A DNA stretch of 64,000 bases from Sepiola atlantica (GCA_963556195.1 OY744519.1:105085000-105148999), one strand, 5' to 3'; counted from the first letter of the stretch, positions 11,546 to 23,269 are shown. Numbers and translations are program-made. The notes: a model not told the origin generated them from the sequence alone.

Positions 11546-11789
11546 AAAAAGAAGGAAAGATAGACGAAGATAATGAGTAAATCAAATACTTTGAAGAGTT
11601 GATTTTTCTTGCGGAGGGAATGGAGTAAGTTGGAAAGGGTGAAGGGGTATAAAGGGCGGAGTTTGTTTGATTTCTTCCGGTTACGTTCGGTTTTATCGAA
11701 ATCAGCCTCGTCATCAAATCAACTTCCGTCTGTGTTATCATTTCGTTTTTCAAAATCAGTAATCAGTTATTATCGATTCGCCATTTGAG

Positions 11790-12025
11790 TTTCTATCTCT
11801 TTCTCTTTCTCCCCTTCTATTTGAGTCTTTTTCCTTTTTCCATTATATTTCTCTCTCTCTTTCGCACACTCACATCTTAATTTTTCTTGGCCCATTTCTC
11901 CATTCTTTCTCTCTCCCTCTTTCAGGTCTCTCAACTCCTATCTGAATCTCTCTCCTAACTTCCATTTCAACCTGTCTCAATACGTCTCTCTCTTTTTGTC
12001 TATGTGAGTGTGTGTGTGATCCTCG
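11790..12025. repeat. CT-rich tract
   Basis: Pyrimidine-rich sequence (CTCTTTCTC, CTCTCTCTTT) ends in a short (GT)n. It mirrors the purine-rich tract on the other side of 11600. Confidence 0.7.
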
Positions 12026-12518
12026 ATTGTTATCTCTCATTGTTTTTAACCCAATACTATTACATCTATATAATAATGCGCTAAGACATTTTGTGTTCGT
12101 ACGTACGTTATCACCTTTCACACACACACACTAACAAAATGAGGTCGTCCGTCCGATCAGCAAATATTGGTGATCAATCTGATATCGCTATCGAATTCCG
12201 ACTTTATCTATTTAAAATCATTTTTTCCAAAATCAAATTATGTTGTACAATTTTAAATAAATGCATTTCTTTAATTGACTTTTATATTTAGCTGACAATA
12301 AATTTACGCTAAGAAGCGAATATTTATTGTTAAAAAAAAATTAAATCGTTACAACATTAAATTAGTAAAGAGACATATTCGATTCATTTATTCAAAAAAT
12401 ATTTACGCAAGACGAAAAAAAACATTTCTTTTTAATAGTATTGACCGTGATAGATCTTTATTATTTCGACAGGAATTTTATTTTGAATGTAAATTACACA
12501 GATTGATGTAGACATCAC

Positions 12519-12526
12519 CGTGGAAT
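12519..12526. repeat. 8-bp target site duplication, left
   Basis: CGTGGAAT directly precedes the left inverted terminus and recurs directly after the right terminus at 13201-13208. Eight bases is the duplication size of hAT transposons. Confidence 0.85.
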
Positions 12527-13200
12527 CACTGGCGTAGCTAGGGGGGGGGGCGAGGAGGGCGGGCCGCCCCGGGCGGCACACCTGAGGGGGCGGCATTTTG
12601 AGAGGGTAAAAATAGAAAGTAGAGAAAAAAATTAAAAAAAACAAAAGTTAACAAAAAATATGAAATTTTTATCGAATAGGTGCGAAAAGAAAGTTGGATA
12701 TTTGGGTGTATATACACCGACATCAAAGAGGAAATAACATTAGATGCGAAAGTTTGAATTCATTAATTTTATTACTGTCCAAACGTTTGTTTTTGTAGCA
12801 TACTTTTTATAACTCCTTGTAAACTTTACAATTGCTAGCTGGGGGATCAGACAAAATCACCCCGGGCAACCCCCACCATCTACTTAAAACAAAAGGAAAA
12901 CAGATAAAATCTCAAATGAATAAAAAATATTAAAAATCAGTTTTCATATTTTTATTTTAATTTAATTGAATTTAGGAAAATTAGATACCGTAGAACTAAT
13001 TTTCGCAAGGTATGAAAATTAAGAATAATGTTAACTTAATAATAATGGACCAGTTTTCCTACCTAGCAAAAAATTTTCCATGGACGAATTATCCATGGGC
13101 GAATTATCCATGGACGAATTTTCCGGGCACCCAAATGCCGGGGGGGGGGCGGCAAATTTTACTACCGCCCCGGGCGGCAAAAGGTCTAGCTACGCCACTG
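12527..13200. mobile_element. Non-autonomous hAT-type DNA transposon (674 bp)
   Basis: The left end reads CACTGGCGTAGCTAGGGGG. The right end reads CTAGCTACGCCACTG, its inverse with one mismatch in 15. Just inside both ends lie poly-G and GCCCCGGGCGGCA-type GC-rich blocks in inverted orientation (12541-12590 and 13138-13180). Perfect 8-bp duplications (CGTGGAAT) flank the element. TIRs of the type CAGTGGCGTAGCTAGG and 8-bp duplications are known for hAT elements. The AT-rich interior has no transposase frame, so it would depend on an enzyme supplied elsewhere. The intact duplications argue for a relatively recent insertion. Confidence 0.85.
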
Positions 13201-13208
13201 CGTGGAAT
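13201..13208. repeat. 8-bp target site duplication, right
   Basis: CGTGGAAT, identical to 12519-12526. Confidence 0.85.
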
Positions 13209-13337
13209 GTCCAGGTTTTCTGCTAGTGCCGAATACGGAAGCTTATTTTTCGATGAGAAATTATATTATTAGAAAATGGAGATAATATTGAAGAATAAAT
13301 TCTTTTCCTGAGTGAAATTTGAGTCCTCTAATTATAG

Positions 13338-13645
13338 ATAGGTGCTGAGATGGAGTACTGCTGCCATATCTGGGGAGGTGCCGTTCATGGCATTTTTTGA
13401 TACTTTGGCAGACTACAAAACAGATTTTACACTCTAGTCGGGGTTGATCTCTTCTCTTATTTATAGTCACTTATTCATAGACGTTGCTAGTAATTACCTC
13501 TGTTTTCATTTATCCGTTATTCTTTGTGGTTTCGTATATTCGATTCCTCTAATGTATCTCCCCTTTCGTGCATATTCCTCATTCCTTCCTCTTTTTCATC
13601 TCCTTTTTTATTCATTGAACATTTCTTTATTTTTACATACATTCT
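13338..13645 (+). mobile_element. LINE C-terminal fragment, very degenerate
   Basis: The plus strand reads MEYCCHIWGGA near 13350. Stops interrupt what follows, then LIHRRC and LPLFSFIRYSLW, as in the C-terminal part of jockey/CR1-type LINEs. Neither end is clear. Downstream, 13600-13760 is only T/C-rich sequence. It is probably the same family as 7030-7790. Confidence 0.6.
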
Positions 13646-13899
13646 TTATTTCCTCAAGCTTTTTATTCTTTCTTTTCTTATTTCCTTTTTTTATTTTTTT
13701 CCCGTATTTATTTTTACTTACTCTCTTTTTGTTCTCGTCTTCACTTTCTGTATTACAAATTCCATACAGATTACGAAACTAAGACTATACAATACGAAAA
13801 GAAAATGGCGCCATGTGGAATATGTTCTGAAGCAACAAACCTTGCGAACACGAAAACAGTTGGAAGAGAAACTATGGCTCGAAGACAATACATAGTGTC

Positions 13900-14600
13900 G
13901 GCATTCACCTATTCTTTTCGCTTGATATAATTAACTAATTGAGTTGTTCTCACCTCGACAATAGAGTCCGATAAAGTGCGCATGCCCAACCTAATCAATT
14001 ACGCACAGTATTGCTCAATCAAATGACTGCGCACGAAAAATGGTCAACTCTACAACTATCTACGGCAATGTCTATAAAAGAACTGTTTTGATGGCAAGAG
14101 TCGCAGATCAACCACAGAGGTGTACACGGCACTCAAAGCTATGACACTATTGATTGGCATAGTTGCGGCGCAGAAAGCTAAAACTTTTTCTTCCATCATC
14201 CAAGAACGATTTACTGTCATTCCAAAGTACGAAATCTTCCGAAAACAACTTGCTTTGTATTCATTCTATGTACTTTAATGCGGCGCCACATCATCAACAG
14301 CATCCTGGAGAGAGCTGCTGTGCTCATGTAAGCTTTTCCTAATCTCAGCATTCATTGAAATTACAATGCCGGTGAACAATAACATTTTTATCTTCTGTTG
14401 ACTGTCTTCCCTTGACTTAACACTCAGGTTAAATACATACTACAACCATGCATGACAAGTTACACTGTTTTCCAACATCTTATTCTCGGAAATAAATATT
14501 GATTGTTATGTTATTTCATGACCATTGTCGTTTTATTTTCTTTGCTGTTTCTCTTGTTTTGAACTTCATTAACTGTGCCCTCGACTGTAGTATTAATACA
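13900..14600. other. Possible LTR-like promoter region, otherwise empty
   Basis: TGCGCATGCCC (13977), TCTATAAAAGAACTG (14072) and AATAAATATT (14490) occur in the order TATA box then poly(A) signal. This is weak evidence: no paired LTR, primer site or gag-pol coding is visible. Confidence 0.2.
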
Positions 14601-14959
14601 GAGTCAGACTCGGACATACATATCTAACCGACACATACTTAAAATGGGTAGCTGTAGTTCAGTGCAATTCTCCGATCAACTAATCACAGATAAACATATT
14701 CTAATAAACTGTAAAAATATAGGAATATCGCAAGAAATACTATCACATATCTAACATCACTATCATGCTAAAAAATGTGCTTACCTCTCAAATAATATAC
14801 ATGAAACAGTCAATAATTTCCAGTTGCTATCGGAACAACCCAAAACACAATAGATTTATTCACACACTTATCAAATGCCGATTTTATAAACACATTGTGT
14901 AGCAGAAAATTCATTATAGGTTGATGTGCTGTAAAACAAAAGCTCAAAACTGAATCAGT

Positions 14960-15160
14960 TACAAGCGCATTAGTGGGAAGCTGAGGATGTCGGCGACTGC
15001 CATCTGTAAAGACTTAGCGAAGCTCTCTCGTCAACATCTCGCGCAATCATTTTCAGGACGTGCATGGGCTCCCATAGTTCGGGGTGCGATGTGGGCCAAG
15101 GAAAAAGACGGTCAGCCCCAAGAGGGCTTACGCCGTTGCAACAACAACAACAACAACATA
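14960..15160 (+). repeat. Retroposon 3' end with (CAA)n tail
   Basis: A GC-rich block from about 14975 runs through GGATGTCGGCGACTGCC, GGTGCGATGTGGGCC and GAGGGCTTACGCCGTTG, then ends in CAACAACAACAACAACAACA at about 15139-15158. A GC-rich body ending in a trinucleotide tail is typical of LINE or SINE 3' ends. Both strands translate without stops for 70-80 codons, but I know no protein domain in them, so I do not call a gene. Confidence 0.5.
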
Positions 15161-15324
15161 TATTTTTCGTTCTTACCTTCTTTCTATCTTTCTTGTCGTC
15201 TTTCTTAAGATTGCATTTATCTTTCAACATTCTCTCTTACCTCGTTCTTTCGTACATACTTCTTTATGGGATGGGGCTTTTCAGTATTTATTTCAACCGT
15301 ATTTACTAGATTAGTGTATCTTTA

Positions 15325-15326
<2 letters not shown>

Positions 15327-15409
<83 letters not shown>

Positions 15410-15414
15410 CATAT
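15327..15414. repeat. (TA)n microsatellite
   Basis: Pure TA, ending ATACATATACATAT. Confidence 0.95.
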
Positions 15415-15542
15415 TATTAGTGGGAGAGAATCCCATCAGAGTGCCCGATTGTTAAGTAAATTTAAAAAAATAAGAGCGTAATATTTATTAACGTGTGTAT
15501 TACAGAATATCAGAACAATATCAGTATTGTCGGGTTTTTAGG

Positions 15543-15878
15543 CTAAGACTTTCGATGAATACATCTTTTTCTAGAAGCAAAACATTTTTCCTTTTTTTCT
15601 TCTTCATTTTGTTGGTATTAACCCCAGAGGGTCGAATCCACCGTAAAGTCAGAAAAATACCTCAAGTTGTTATCAATTTCCTTATTGAAAAGGCGCCAAC
15701 CCAGCGCAACAACATTGACCGGACTTTACTTCTACTTTAACCTATCGTCTCTAACAACTTGGCGTATTTTCTGACTCTACGGTGGATTCAACCATCCGAG
15801 ACCAATATTAACAAAATGAAGGAACAAAAAGAGATAAATTATTGCTCCCGAGAAAGATGTATTCATCGAAAGTCTTAG
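15543..15878. mobile_element. Foldback (MITE-like) element
   Basis: Two long inverted arms, about 15543-15675 and 15748-15878, flank a spacer of roughly 70 bp. The outer ends match exactly: CTAAGACTTTCGATGAATAC at 15543 and its inverse at 15859-15878. Further blocks such as GAATCCACCGTA, TTCATTTTGTT and AAGTTGTTA also pair, with small indels. There is no coding sequence. I could not identify a clear target duplication, so the superfamily is unknown. Confidence 0.8.
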
Positions 15879-15944
15879 AATCAATAAATGAATAAATACA
15901 TGATTTTATCATTTAAATTTGCATCATGTTTGTTTTCCTTTTTA

Positions 15945-15947
<3 letters not shown>

Positions 15948-15997
<50 letters not shown>
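15948..15997. repeat. (TA)n microsatellite
   Basis: Pure TA. Confidence 0.95.
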
Positions 15998-15999
<2 letters not shown>

Positions 16000-16059
16000 C
16001 CTTTCATCTATTCATATTTATATTTATATATTTGATATATTTATTATTTTAAAAGTATC

Positions 16060-16620
16060 AAAACGAGAAATGGCTTCTATTATTTTATTGCATTTTCTAA
16101 ATACTCTCTTTCTCATGAAATATTTCTTTGAGTTCATACATTAGATCCATTGTGCTTCTGTTTCCCGTAAAGTTGGTTATCTCTATCACTCCAAACACTT
16201 TCTTACACCTTAGGCCATACCTCTACACATTTCTTATCAGTCCTCTTATGGAGTACTATTGCCATATTTGGACTGTTAAATCTGTACTCTATTTGATGGT
16301 TATTTATAAGGTTCAGAACAATATCTATAACTTCGTTGATCCTACTCTTTCTTCTTCTCTGCACCACCTGCCTTACGGACATGATGTTACTAGTCTTATG
16401 AATTGTCTGATTTAATCCTTATTTCCATTTGTTCGTCGGTCTAGTTATCTTCATAAATTCGCCGTTCAGGTACCTCGTTTTAATATATTTTCTTATTTCA
16501 GAAGCTACTGTCAAAAAATTGCAGGCTTGTTGAATTCTCCACCTACTGACGTTTGTTGACTCATACTTATAACCTTAGTCTTGAAAAAGCTAAGGTTAAT
16601 AGGCTTTTCCTGATTTTGTG
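16060..16620 (+). mobile_element. LINE C-terminal fragment
   Basis: The frame 16128-16415 reads LLFPVKLVISITPNTFLHLR, SPLMEYYCHIW and LSSSLHHLPYGHDVTSL. After a stop, other frames give SSYLHKFAVQVPRFN and then YNLSLEKAKVNRLFL near 16580. This is the same order as the LINE at 7030-7790, and SIAPNTFSHLRP there aligns with SITPNTFLHLRP here, so both are one family. Multiple stops and frameshifts make it a fossil. Confidence 0.7.
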
Positions 16621-16629
16621 CTAATATTA

Positions 16630-17760
16630 TTTAGTATTTTTGGCTAAAGTGGCTTTATGCCTGGTAAGAGAGACTTTCATAAAAGAGTTCTTGAATTTTC
16701 TTAAATTGAAAGATTTATCCAAATGAATAAGCGCTAAAGTGGGTTTGTTGTCTTAATTCTATGTTTTGTTTAAATTAAAAATGCAATATAGTCTTTTGAA
16801 ATGATGTATATATAGTAAAAACAAATACCAAAACATGCCTGATTTGCATAACACTTTTACAGTTTATAATACATTAATGTATGATTTTATTTGTTTGTAA
16901 TTTTATTGTCTTACCTTCCTATATATGTGCAATATATTTGTTGATATTAACAGTAATTAATTAAAGTGAGTTAGCCCTTAAATGCTTTATTTTTATATTG
17001 GTTTAAAAAAAGTGAAAAACTTTCTATAAGCGTAACATAAAGTAGTATAAATGATTTTTGGTAAAAATATATTCATTGAACAAAAATAAATGATGTTGAA
17101 AATATGTTGAAAATATGTAAGAAATGGTATAACATCTTACATATATAACAAAACACTACAACATATGCATCTAAATAATCACAATACACTAGAAAATCAT
17201 AAAATGAACAGATTTAAAAGTTTAGGCTCTTGAATATGCAGATGACACACCAATGGCACTTGACCGTGACATGGAATATACTAATTACCTATTTAGCGCG
17301 TGTGCTAATGCGACATCATACTAATACCTACTCACACTTGCTAACAGACTTGTTTCAGATGTGCAGCAAGTTGCAATTTTACACACTTTTATCGAATATT
17401 ATATTAAATAGGCATTTTGTCGGAGTGTGTCATATTTGAAAGAAAAACATTTAAGGGTTAATGAACAAGAATAAATTATGAAAACCTTTCTTAAAATGTT
17501 ATTTTAATTTATTGTTTTGGTAACCAATTTGAAAGAAAACTAATATATCTTAGCTTGCTAGAAAGATATACCGACGAGGCATAAGAGTGGAAAGAAAAGG
17601 TCAAAGAGAATAGGGAAAGGTTAATGCTATTTCTCTATGTCTCTCACGTTCTTTCTCTCACCCCCTTCCCTGTCTATCACTCTGCAACATGAATGTCTTA
17701 ACAGAGATATGTTTTATTTTATAAGTTCTCGAATTAAATGAAAGTAGAATAAATAGTTGT
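16630..17760. other. Interval without recognised feature
   Basis: AT-rich. The 69-codon frame at 17230-17439 has no domain I recognise. Confidence 0.45.
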
Positions 17761-17810
17761 AGGTGTTGTGACCCAACGGGTCACGGGTAGGTCTAGTTAT
17801 GTATTAAAAA
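17725..17810. repeat. Dispersed repeat, partner of 23610-23680
   Basis: TAGTTGTAGGTGTTGTGACC followed by CAACGGGTCACGGGTAGG aligns with TAATTGTAGTGTTTGAGACC followed by TAACGGCTCTCATAGA at 23630. About 45 bp on the left also aligns. It could be an LTR edge, but this is unproven. Confidence 0.4.
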
Positions 17811-18335
17811 ATCTATTCAGTAGACACAACAATACCTGAGTGGAAGAGTTTTATTAATCCTAAAATATTTAATATATCAACTAAATTTCTCTTGTACAAG
17901 AAATCTAATATTTAACCCCCTTCTATCTCTTATATAACGAAGGAATGTTAGAGGATCTAATTGGTTGAGCTTGATAACGTTTATATAGAGTGCATAGTTG
18001 AACTATTTAAAGTGAAGTAAAGCAGTTTTGTGTCAAGCAGTATGGGCATATATAAACAACATTAAGACACTGTCCTCGTAACAAACATTGAAGTCAAATG
18101 TAAATAGAAGTTTGTTAGGCTTATATTCATCGACGAATAACTCGGTCAGGGAGAATTAGAAAGGATCAATAAAATTACCTCGTAGACTTTCGGCATGTCT
18201 ATATCTATTCACCAGCAATTCATCTTTTAATTGGGAATGAATTCACGGATGGCTCACGATCACACGTGGGTCAATAAATGCTGAAATATTACAATAAATC
18301 TTACTTTCGCCAATGACATAGCTCCGTTCAAGGAG

Positions 18336-18960
18336 GTGAACGAGACAACAGATGTTGTCCTTCTGGTCGACTTGCCCTTCGACCCATCTAAACAAGCGCC
18401 TCCCTATTTCTCATTCGACGCTCATTCTGAAAACTCACTACTAGAATATATATTTCACTTCATGTCTCTCTCGCCAGACTGCCGGTTGAGTATTATTTAC
18501 AGTTATTTGATCAACATCTGCATAAGTGATATCTGGCACTTGGAGATAGTTCAAAGACTGGCTACTCGAATGGTACATGAACCTATGCAATCTACCTTGC
18601 GAAAACCGATTCGATACACTTAATTTTTCTCTTTTGAGCGCCGACGTTTACCCGGTGATCTCATTTTGACCTACACTCTCTTCAATAGCCACTCTGATCT
18701 TCCTCGGGACTTACTATTAACTCCTGCACCAGAACGAGGTATACACGCGCATGACCAGAAACCATTTGAACGCCGATTTTGATTGAACTTGCGGAGGACC
18801 GCTTCCTCGATCAGGATCTCTGTACCTTGGAATTGACGTCCAGGAGATGTAGTAGATGTACCCATGACGCAGTAATTCAAAGCAACATTGAACAGGTACT
18901 GGGTCACTGTATCCTTTTCTGTGGAAATGTTTGCCCCTTTTCTCTACATAGCAACTGAAC
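18336..18960 (+). mobile_element. LINE C-terminal fragment, second subfamily
   Basis: The frame 18336-18623 ends with HLEIVQRLATRMVHEPM, which corresponds to the VQRRATRMV block after the RT core. A frame change then gives FERRRLPGDLILTYTLFNS (18640-18690), followed by HDQKPFERRF, LNLRRTASSIRISVPWN and a degraded TQ-FKATLNRYW ending near 18910. This is the C-terminal order of CR1/jockey LINEs with an RRL-GDLI motif, distinct from the EYCCHIW subfamily elsewhere here. It is broken by stops. Confidence 0.75.
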
Positions 18961-19399
18961 TATGCTCGTATTTATTGCCAAAATTATTCCATTGAATTGA
19001 AATAAAGAAGAAAAAATAAGAAAGCCACGAATTATTTTCTAATATAATTAGGTGCAGTAAACAAGCGAAGATGAGGTGAGTTTCTTTGCAATTGAGAGAC
19101 AGGTAATAACTCTTTCACTTCGGAATAAACTATTGATGATAAGGTAAATGGATAAAAAGCGACAGAAAAGCGATTACCTTATCAATCATGTCCCGAGATA
19201 GGGTCAGTTACTTTAATAATGGCTAAGTGCCAAACACAATCGTAGGCAGTAGAATTGTAAGACGAGTAATATTACAATAAGAGAGATTAAAATTATACCG
19301 TAAAGAAAAGCTATTTTAGCAGAATATAATCTTATTTGCAAAATATCCCAGGGTTTCAAATAAAAAGAAACAGAACTGTGAATTATTTTATTGATAGAT

Positions 19400-19890
19400 A
19401 TCATTTATCAAGGCCAAGAGCCACGAGATGATAAGGTTTAATGAGATGGAATGATTATCAGTTGAGAGATCCAAACGTTGAGAGGATTGAGAATGATTAA
19501 TGGGATGAACCAAGTTTGAATAATTGTGGGGCCGGTTCACGACAAGGATTTTGACACTGAATTTGAAGACGACCATGTTGTAATCTACAGGGAAGCAGTC
19601 CCGTGATAAGGTGTTCCACAAACAGGAAGTCCTTGACAAATAAGCTCTGTTTGTGGAAATTCCGTTTGACGCTAGGCACACAGAGGAAGAAATTAAACTT
19701 GTTTAATTTCGTTAAGGTAGATAACAAGTTCTTACTGTGAGCACATTATAAGGATGAACCAGTGAGTAGAGCTCAATCGAGCACTTTCAATGAAACGAAC
19801 GATAGAATACAGAGAGACTAGCAACGTCTATTCTGTGAGAAAGGGGCCGTAAAAACAGTGCGATTGACTCAATGGATGACGTCGCAGAAT
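19400..19890 (-). mobile_element. LINE C-terminal fragment (nest member A)
   Basis: The minus strand reads a degraded SHRIDVASLSVFYRSFH near 19840, SIELYSLVHPYN, then TSCLWNTLSRDCFPVDYN (near 19595) and VVFKFSVKILVVNRPHNYS. The block from about 19540 to 19710 is also present at 29690-29885. Frame changes and stops are frequent. Its 5' side ends where the 3' end of another LINE copy begins, near 19895. Confidence 0.7.
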
Positions 19891-19894
19891 ATGG

Positions 19895-20745
19895 AATCAG
19901 CTATTAAAATTCTATCGAATCTATAGTGATCGAATTACACTTTGATATTTTTGTGAAAAGTCTGAACTGGCATTTAAAAATAAACTTTTGTTTACCCCAG
20001 ACAAGACATAGTGCCACTGAAGCGTAAGGGTTACTGTGATAGGGCCAGATTTATCTATAGAAACCTGGGTAAGTAGTCTGGCAGCAATGTGCTTATTGAC
20101 ATTATATTTAAATTTGGTAAAGTCGAGGAAATAAGTAACAGGGGGGAATTCCAAGCGCAGCGGTTCAAGAAAAGAAGCTATTAGAAAAGAAAATATTCCG
20201 TAATCTAGAGACCTTTACATTGAAGTGGTGGAATTTTGCTGTTAGTCGGATGGGTTGGGAGTATTCACGCTGAGAGGATACAAGTACAGTACGTTCATCG
20301 GGGCACATTCCATGGATGTACTCATAAAACAAGTACATGGATACAACACAACAGCGATGCGACGGGGTCTGATGCTTGACTAATACTGCGAGACCTATTA
20401 GGTTTTAAATTATGTTTTGCACCCTGTCCAAGATGTGATAACAAAACTCGAACCCAGCTATGGCAACAATACTCCATGCTCGAACAAAAGATGACTTTAT
20501 AGTTATATAAGATTCCGAGAAGTTTTCTAGCCCGGTAGAGGGAGGCTACTTTATTTGCGGCAGACTTGACAGTATCTCTTTATGAACTTATTCACCTTCA
20601 TGTAGCCTAAGAATACAAGATCGGGGTATTTAAACGTTGGGATCTTAGTGAGAGTGTTATCGGCCATGCCAGTCGGTGATAAGAAAAGTTGCTCATAGTT
20701 GTTGAAGGAAAAGAGTTTTGTCTTGGTAGCAGCTATACTGAATTA
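19895..20745 (-). mobile_element. LINE C-terminal third (nest member B)
   Basis: On the minus strand I read TKTKLFSFNNYEQLFLSP (20740-20680), ARKLLGILYNYKVIF and SSMEYCCHSWV (near 20480). Then come SDPVASLLCCIHVLVL and, at the C-terminus (frame 19921-20154), KFKYNVNKHIAARLLTQVSI and ITVTLTLQWHYVLSG. The ending matches the LINE tails at 20905-21430 and 56600-56828. All frames are interrupted. Confidence 0.75.
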
Positions 20746-20835
20746 AAATTATATCGAATCTGTTGTCGTCGAATGACGCACTGAACATTTCCTGAACAGT
20801 CTAGCCCTACATTTCCCTAAGTTATTGAAAAAATA
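20745..20835 (-). mobile_element. LINE 3' end only (nest member C)
   Basis: TTAAAATTATATCGAATCTG and the next 60 bases match the 3' UTR side of member B (19903-19975). This is a separate copy cut off just upstream of its 3' end, directly abutting member B. Confidence 0.5.
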
Positions 20836-20904
20836 ATAACTAGTCTTCAAGTTATGGTACTGACTTAATCGTGTATAGTAGTGTTTATGCATTAAGTAAC
20901 ATAA

Positions 20905-21430
20905 CACTCATGGATATACTACAATGAGACCGTACATAGAGTATTGTTGCAATATCTGGCCTTGTGTACTAAACAAGAGCCGATAGACGGAGCGCAAAAA
21001 AAGAAGTTCTAACCTGATAGGTTTCACACACTGTCAAGCTCCAACCTTTTAGCAACGCTGCAGTGTAGCATCTATGTGCACGTTTTACAAGTACTTCCAC
21101 ATGATGTGGTCCGACGAACTTACTACATTTGTACTCTCTAAACGTGAATACCTGCGACGCAACCGACAGGCAACAACATTCCATTGTAGAGGTTCCTGGA
21201 TGCTTGACTATTTTCTACTCTTATAGCTTTTTTTACTCGAACCGCTTACTTTTAGAATCACGTGCCTGCTTTCAGTGATCTCGACTGTACCAACGTGTAG
21301 AAATTGAAAAGTAACGTGAACAAACATTTTGCTGTCAAACTCCTCATACATTATGCCCCTATAAATATTGCGCCTATCAGAGTAGCCCCTTACGCTTCAG
21401 TGGTAATATGCCTTGTTTGAGGTAAAACAA
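20905..21430 (+). mobile_element. LINE C-terminal fragment (nest member D)
   Basis: The plus strand reads MRPYIEYCCNIWPCVLNKS (20922 onward), RSSNLIG and then CSVASMCTFYKYFHMMWSDE near 21060. Near 21310 come NVNKHFAVKLLIHYAPINI and then APIRVAPYASVVICLV. The last block aligns with members B and 56600-56828. It lies opposite to members A-C, so the cluster arose by at least two insertions. In-frame stops are present. Confidence 0.7.
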
Positions 21431-21434
21431 GAGA

Positions 21435-22025
21435 CGACACAAATTAATCCTAGTTTTTTTCTTTGTCATATAAATACATGAACATAAGAGCTAGAATCAC
21501 CAAATGCGGGGAACATATTTGATAACTATGGTTTTTATTTCCTCCTTTTATCCATGTCGTGCATTATTCTTTACAAAGATCGAAAACGCTATTTTCTCGG
21601 CTTTAATATATGTATAAGAGCGCGTATGAACGAGCATAAAATGCTAATTAATGGCGAAAAAAACAAAAATAACTATTTAAAGCAACTAAAACCTGTTACG
21701 ACTGGCGAGCTAAAAACAATGTAATACTCTATTAAGAATGTTTCGCCATATAATTGAAAACGAACTTCCGCCCAGGGGATAGTCATTCTGTTGTGTCAAC
21801 ACGTGTGACGGTCAGCTGCTCAAACTGAAATACTTAGCAACTTATGCTTATGTTTCTTATCTACTACTCTCACCTTCTAACACCGTATTATGTTTGATTG
21901 TCCACTCTTATTTTATATGGTATCTATCATTCTCGCTTCCGTGTCTCTCTTTCTCTCTTCCTCTCTGCTTATTACTAGTCGATCGTAATAAATAAATGAA
22001 CGATAAAAGTATTGGAATTATCCAT
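21435..22025. other. Interval without recognised feature
   Basis: AT-rich, with no domain or repeat that I can support. Confidence 0.45.
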
Positions 22026-22028
22026 TAT

Positions 22029-22132
22029 AAAGTTGAATGAGATATGAGCGGGAAAAATTGTTTCAGTTGGAAAAAAATTATCGTTTTCTCCAACTTAAAC
22101 AATTTTTTCCGCACATATCTCATTCGACTTTT
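22029..22132. repeat. 45-bp-arm hairpin, foldback-like
   Basis: AGTTGAATGAGATATGAGCG (22031) pairs with CGCACATATCTCATTCGACT-type sequence ending near 22130. About 45 bp per arm match with four mismatches and one indel around a central spacer of about ten bases. It has the structure of a short foldback or MITE. No coding sequence is present. Confidence 0.85.
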
Positions 22133-22288
22133 AGTTTTTAATTTACCATTCTGACGTTTCCTCTTAGAGGATCAGACGATAAGGCCTTAAGGTAATTTGA
22201 ACAATTTTCCTTTTTTTCCACCCGCCTGTTTCATTGATCAAAATAATGCTTCCTCTAAAATTGATCCTACGATTCTGTTGTACACGAC

Positions 22289-22290
<2 letters not shown>

Positions 22291-22368
<78 letters not shown>

Positions 22369-22378
22369 TTATTTATTT
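22291..22378. repeat. (CA)n(TA)n(TTTA)n compound microsatellite
   Basis: CA to 22335, TA to 22364, then TTTA units. Confidence 0.95.
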
Positions 22379-23269
22379 ATATTTTTACTCATCTATATAA
22401 TATATACTATTAAAAAATAACGGTATGTTTCAGTTTTCTCCTTTGTACACAAATAGACACATGTGAATAGTTGACTAAAAGGAATAGGCAGAGTACACGT
22501 TACTAAGAAAGTAGGCTTCATAATATAAATGCTTGAGTTGGAATATCTCGTAAGTCTAAACTTGTTGTTTTTTAACTAGATACGTGTTTTATAAAGTTAA
22601 AGAAATTAACATAACATTATAACATATAAAAACATGACATAACTATTTTTTCACTAAGTGACCTTTTTTGATAACCCGCAAAAAAGTAGACATAACGGGT
22701 ATTTTGTATCAATTCGAAGCTTATTATTCTTGATTAAAGGCATAATTTATAAAGTTATTTGCTAATAAAAACAGTATAGACATACATCATCATAGTTTTA
22801 TACTCTCTCGTGCAAATACTAAGTGGCATATTTTCCCACGAAATTTCACAAATATTTTAGTTCATACTAGCTATATTTCGATCTGTCTTTATTTTGTGAG
22901 TCGTTGAGGATTTGGAATGTATTGTAACGGCTTTTTCTAAACAGTAAAGGTCGATCTATGTCAATGAAACCACAGTACGTCTCTGTGATATGTAACGTAT
23001 AGTTTAAATATAAATAATTTGTATTACCTATATAACGGTAGACAGTTAGTGAAGGTGGACATTGATTAACCCAGATACTGTACTAACACCGCTCAAGAAG
23101 CGAGTAATGAATCTGTATTTTCGATCCATTTTATTGAACATGAACTATTTACCGTTTTATAACTATTATTATGCTACAGTTGAGTAATAAACGTTTGTTT
23201 CCTAATTAATGTTTTCGTATAAATTCTAATGTCACACAATACATGCTAAAATATTCATTAGTTCTGGGA

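Noticed and set aside
14970..15314. Overlapping frames of 73-86 codons on both strands around the (CAA)n tail
   Set aside because: They are mutual shadows over a retroposon end, and the homopolymer-like Asn, Gln, Thr or Cys runs come from (CAA)n.
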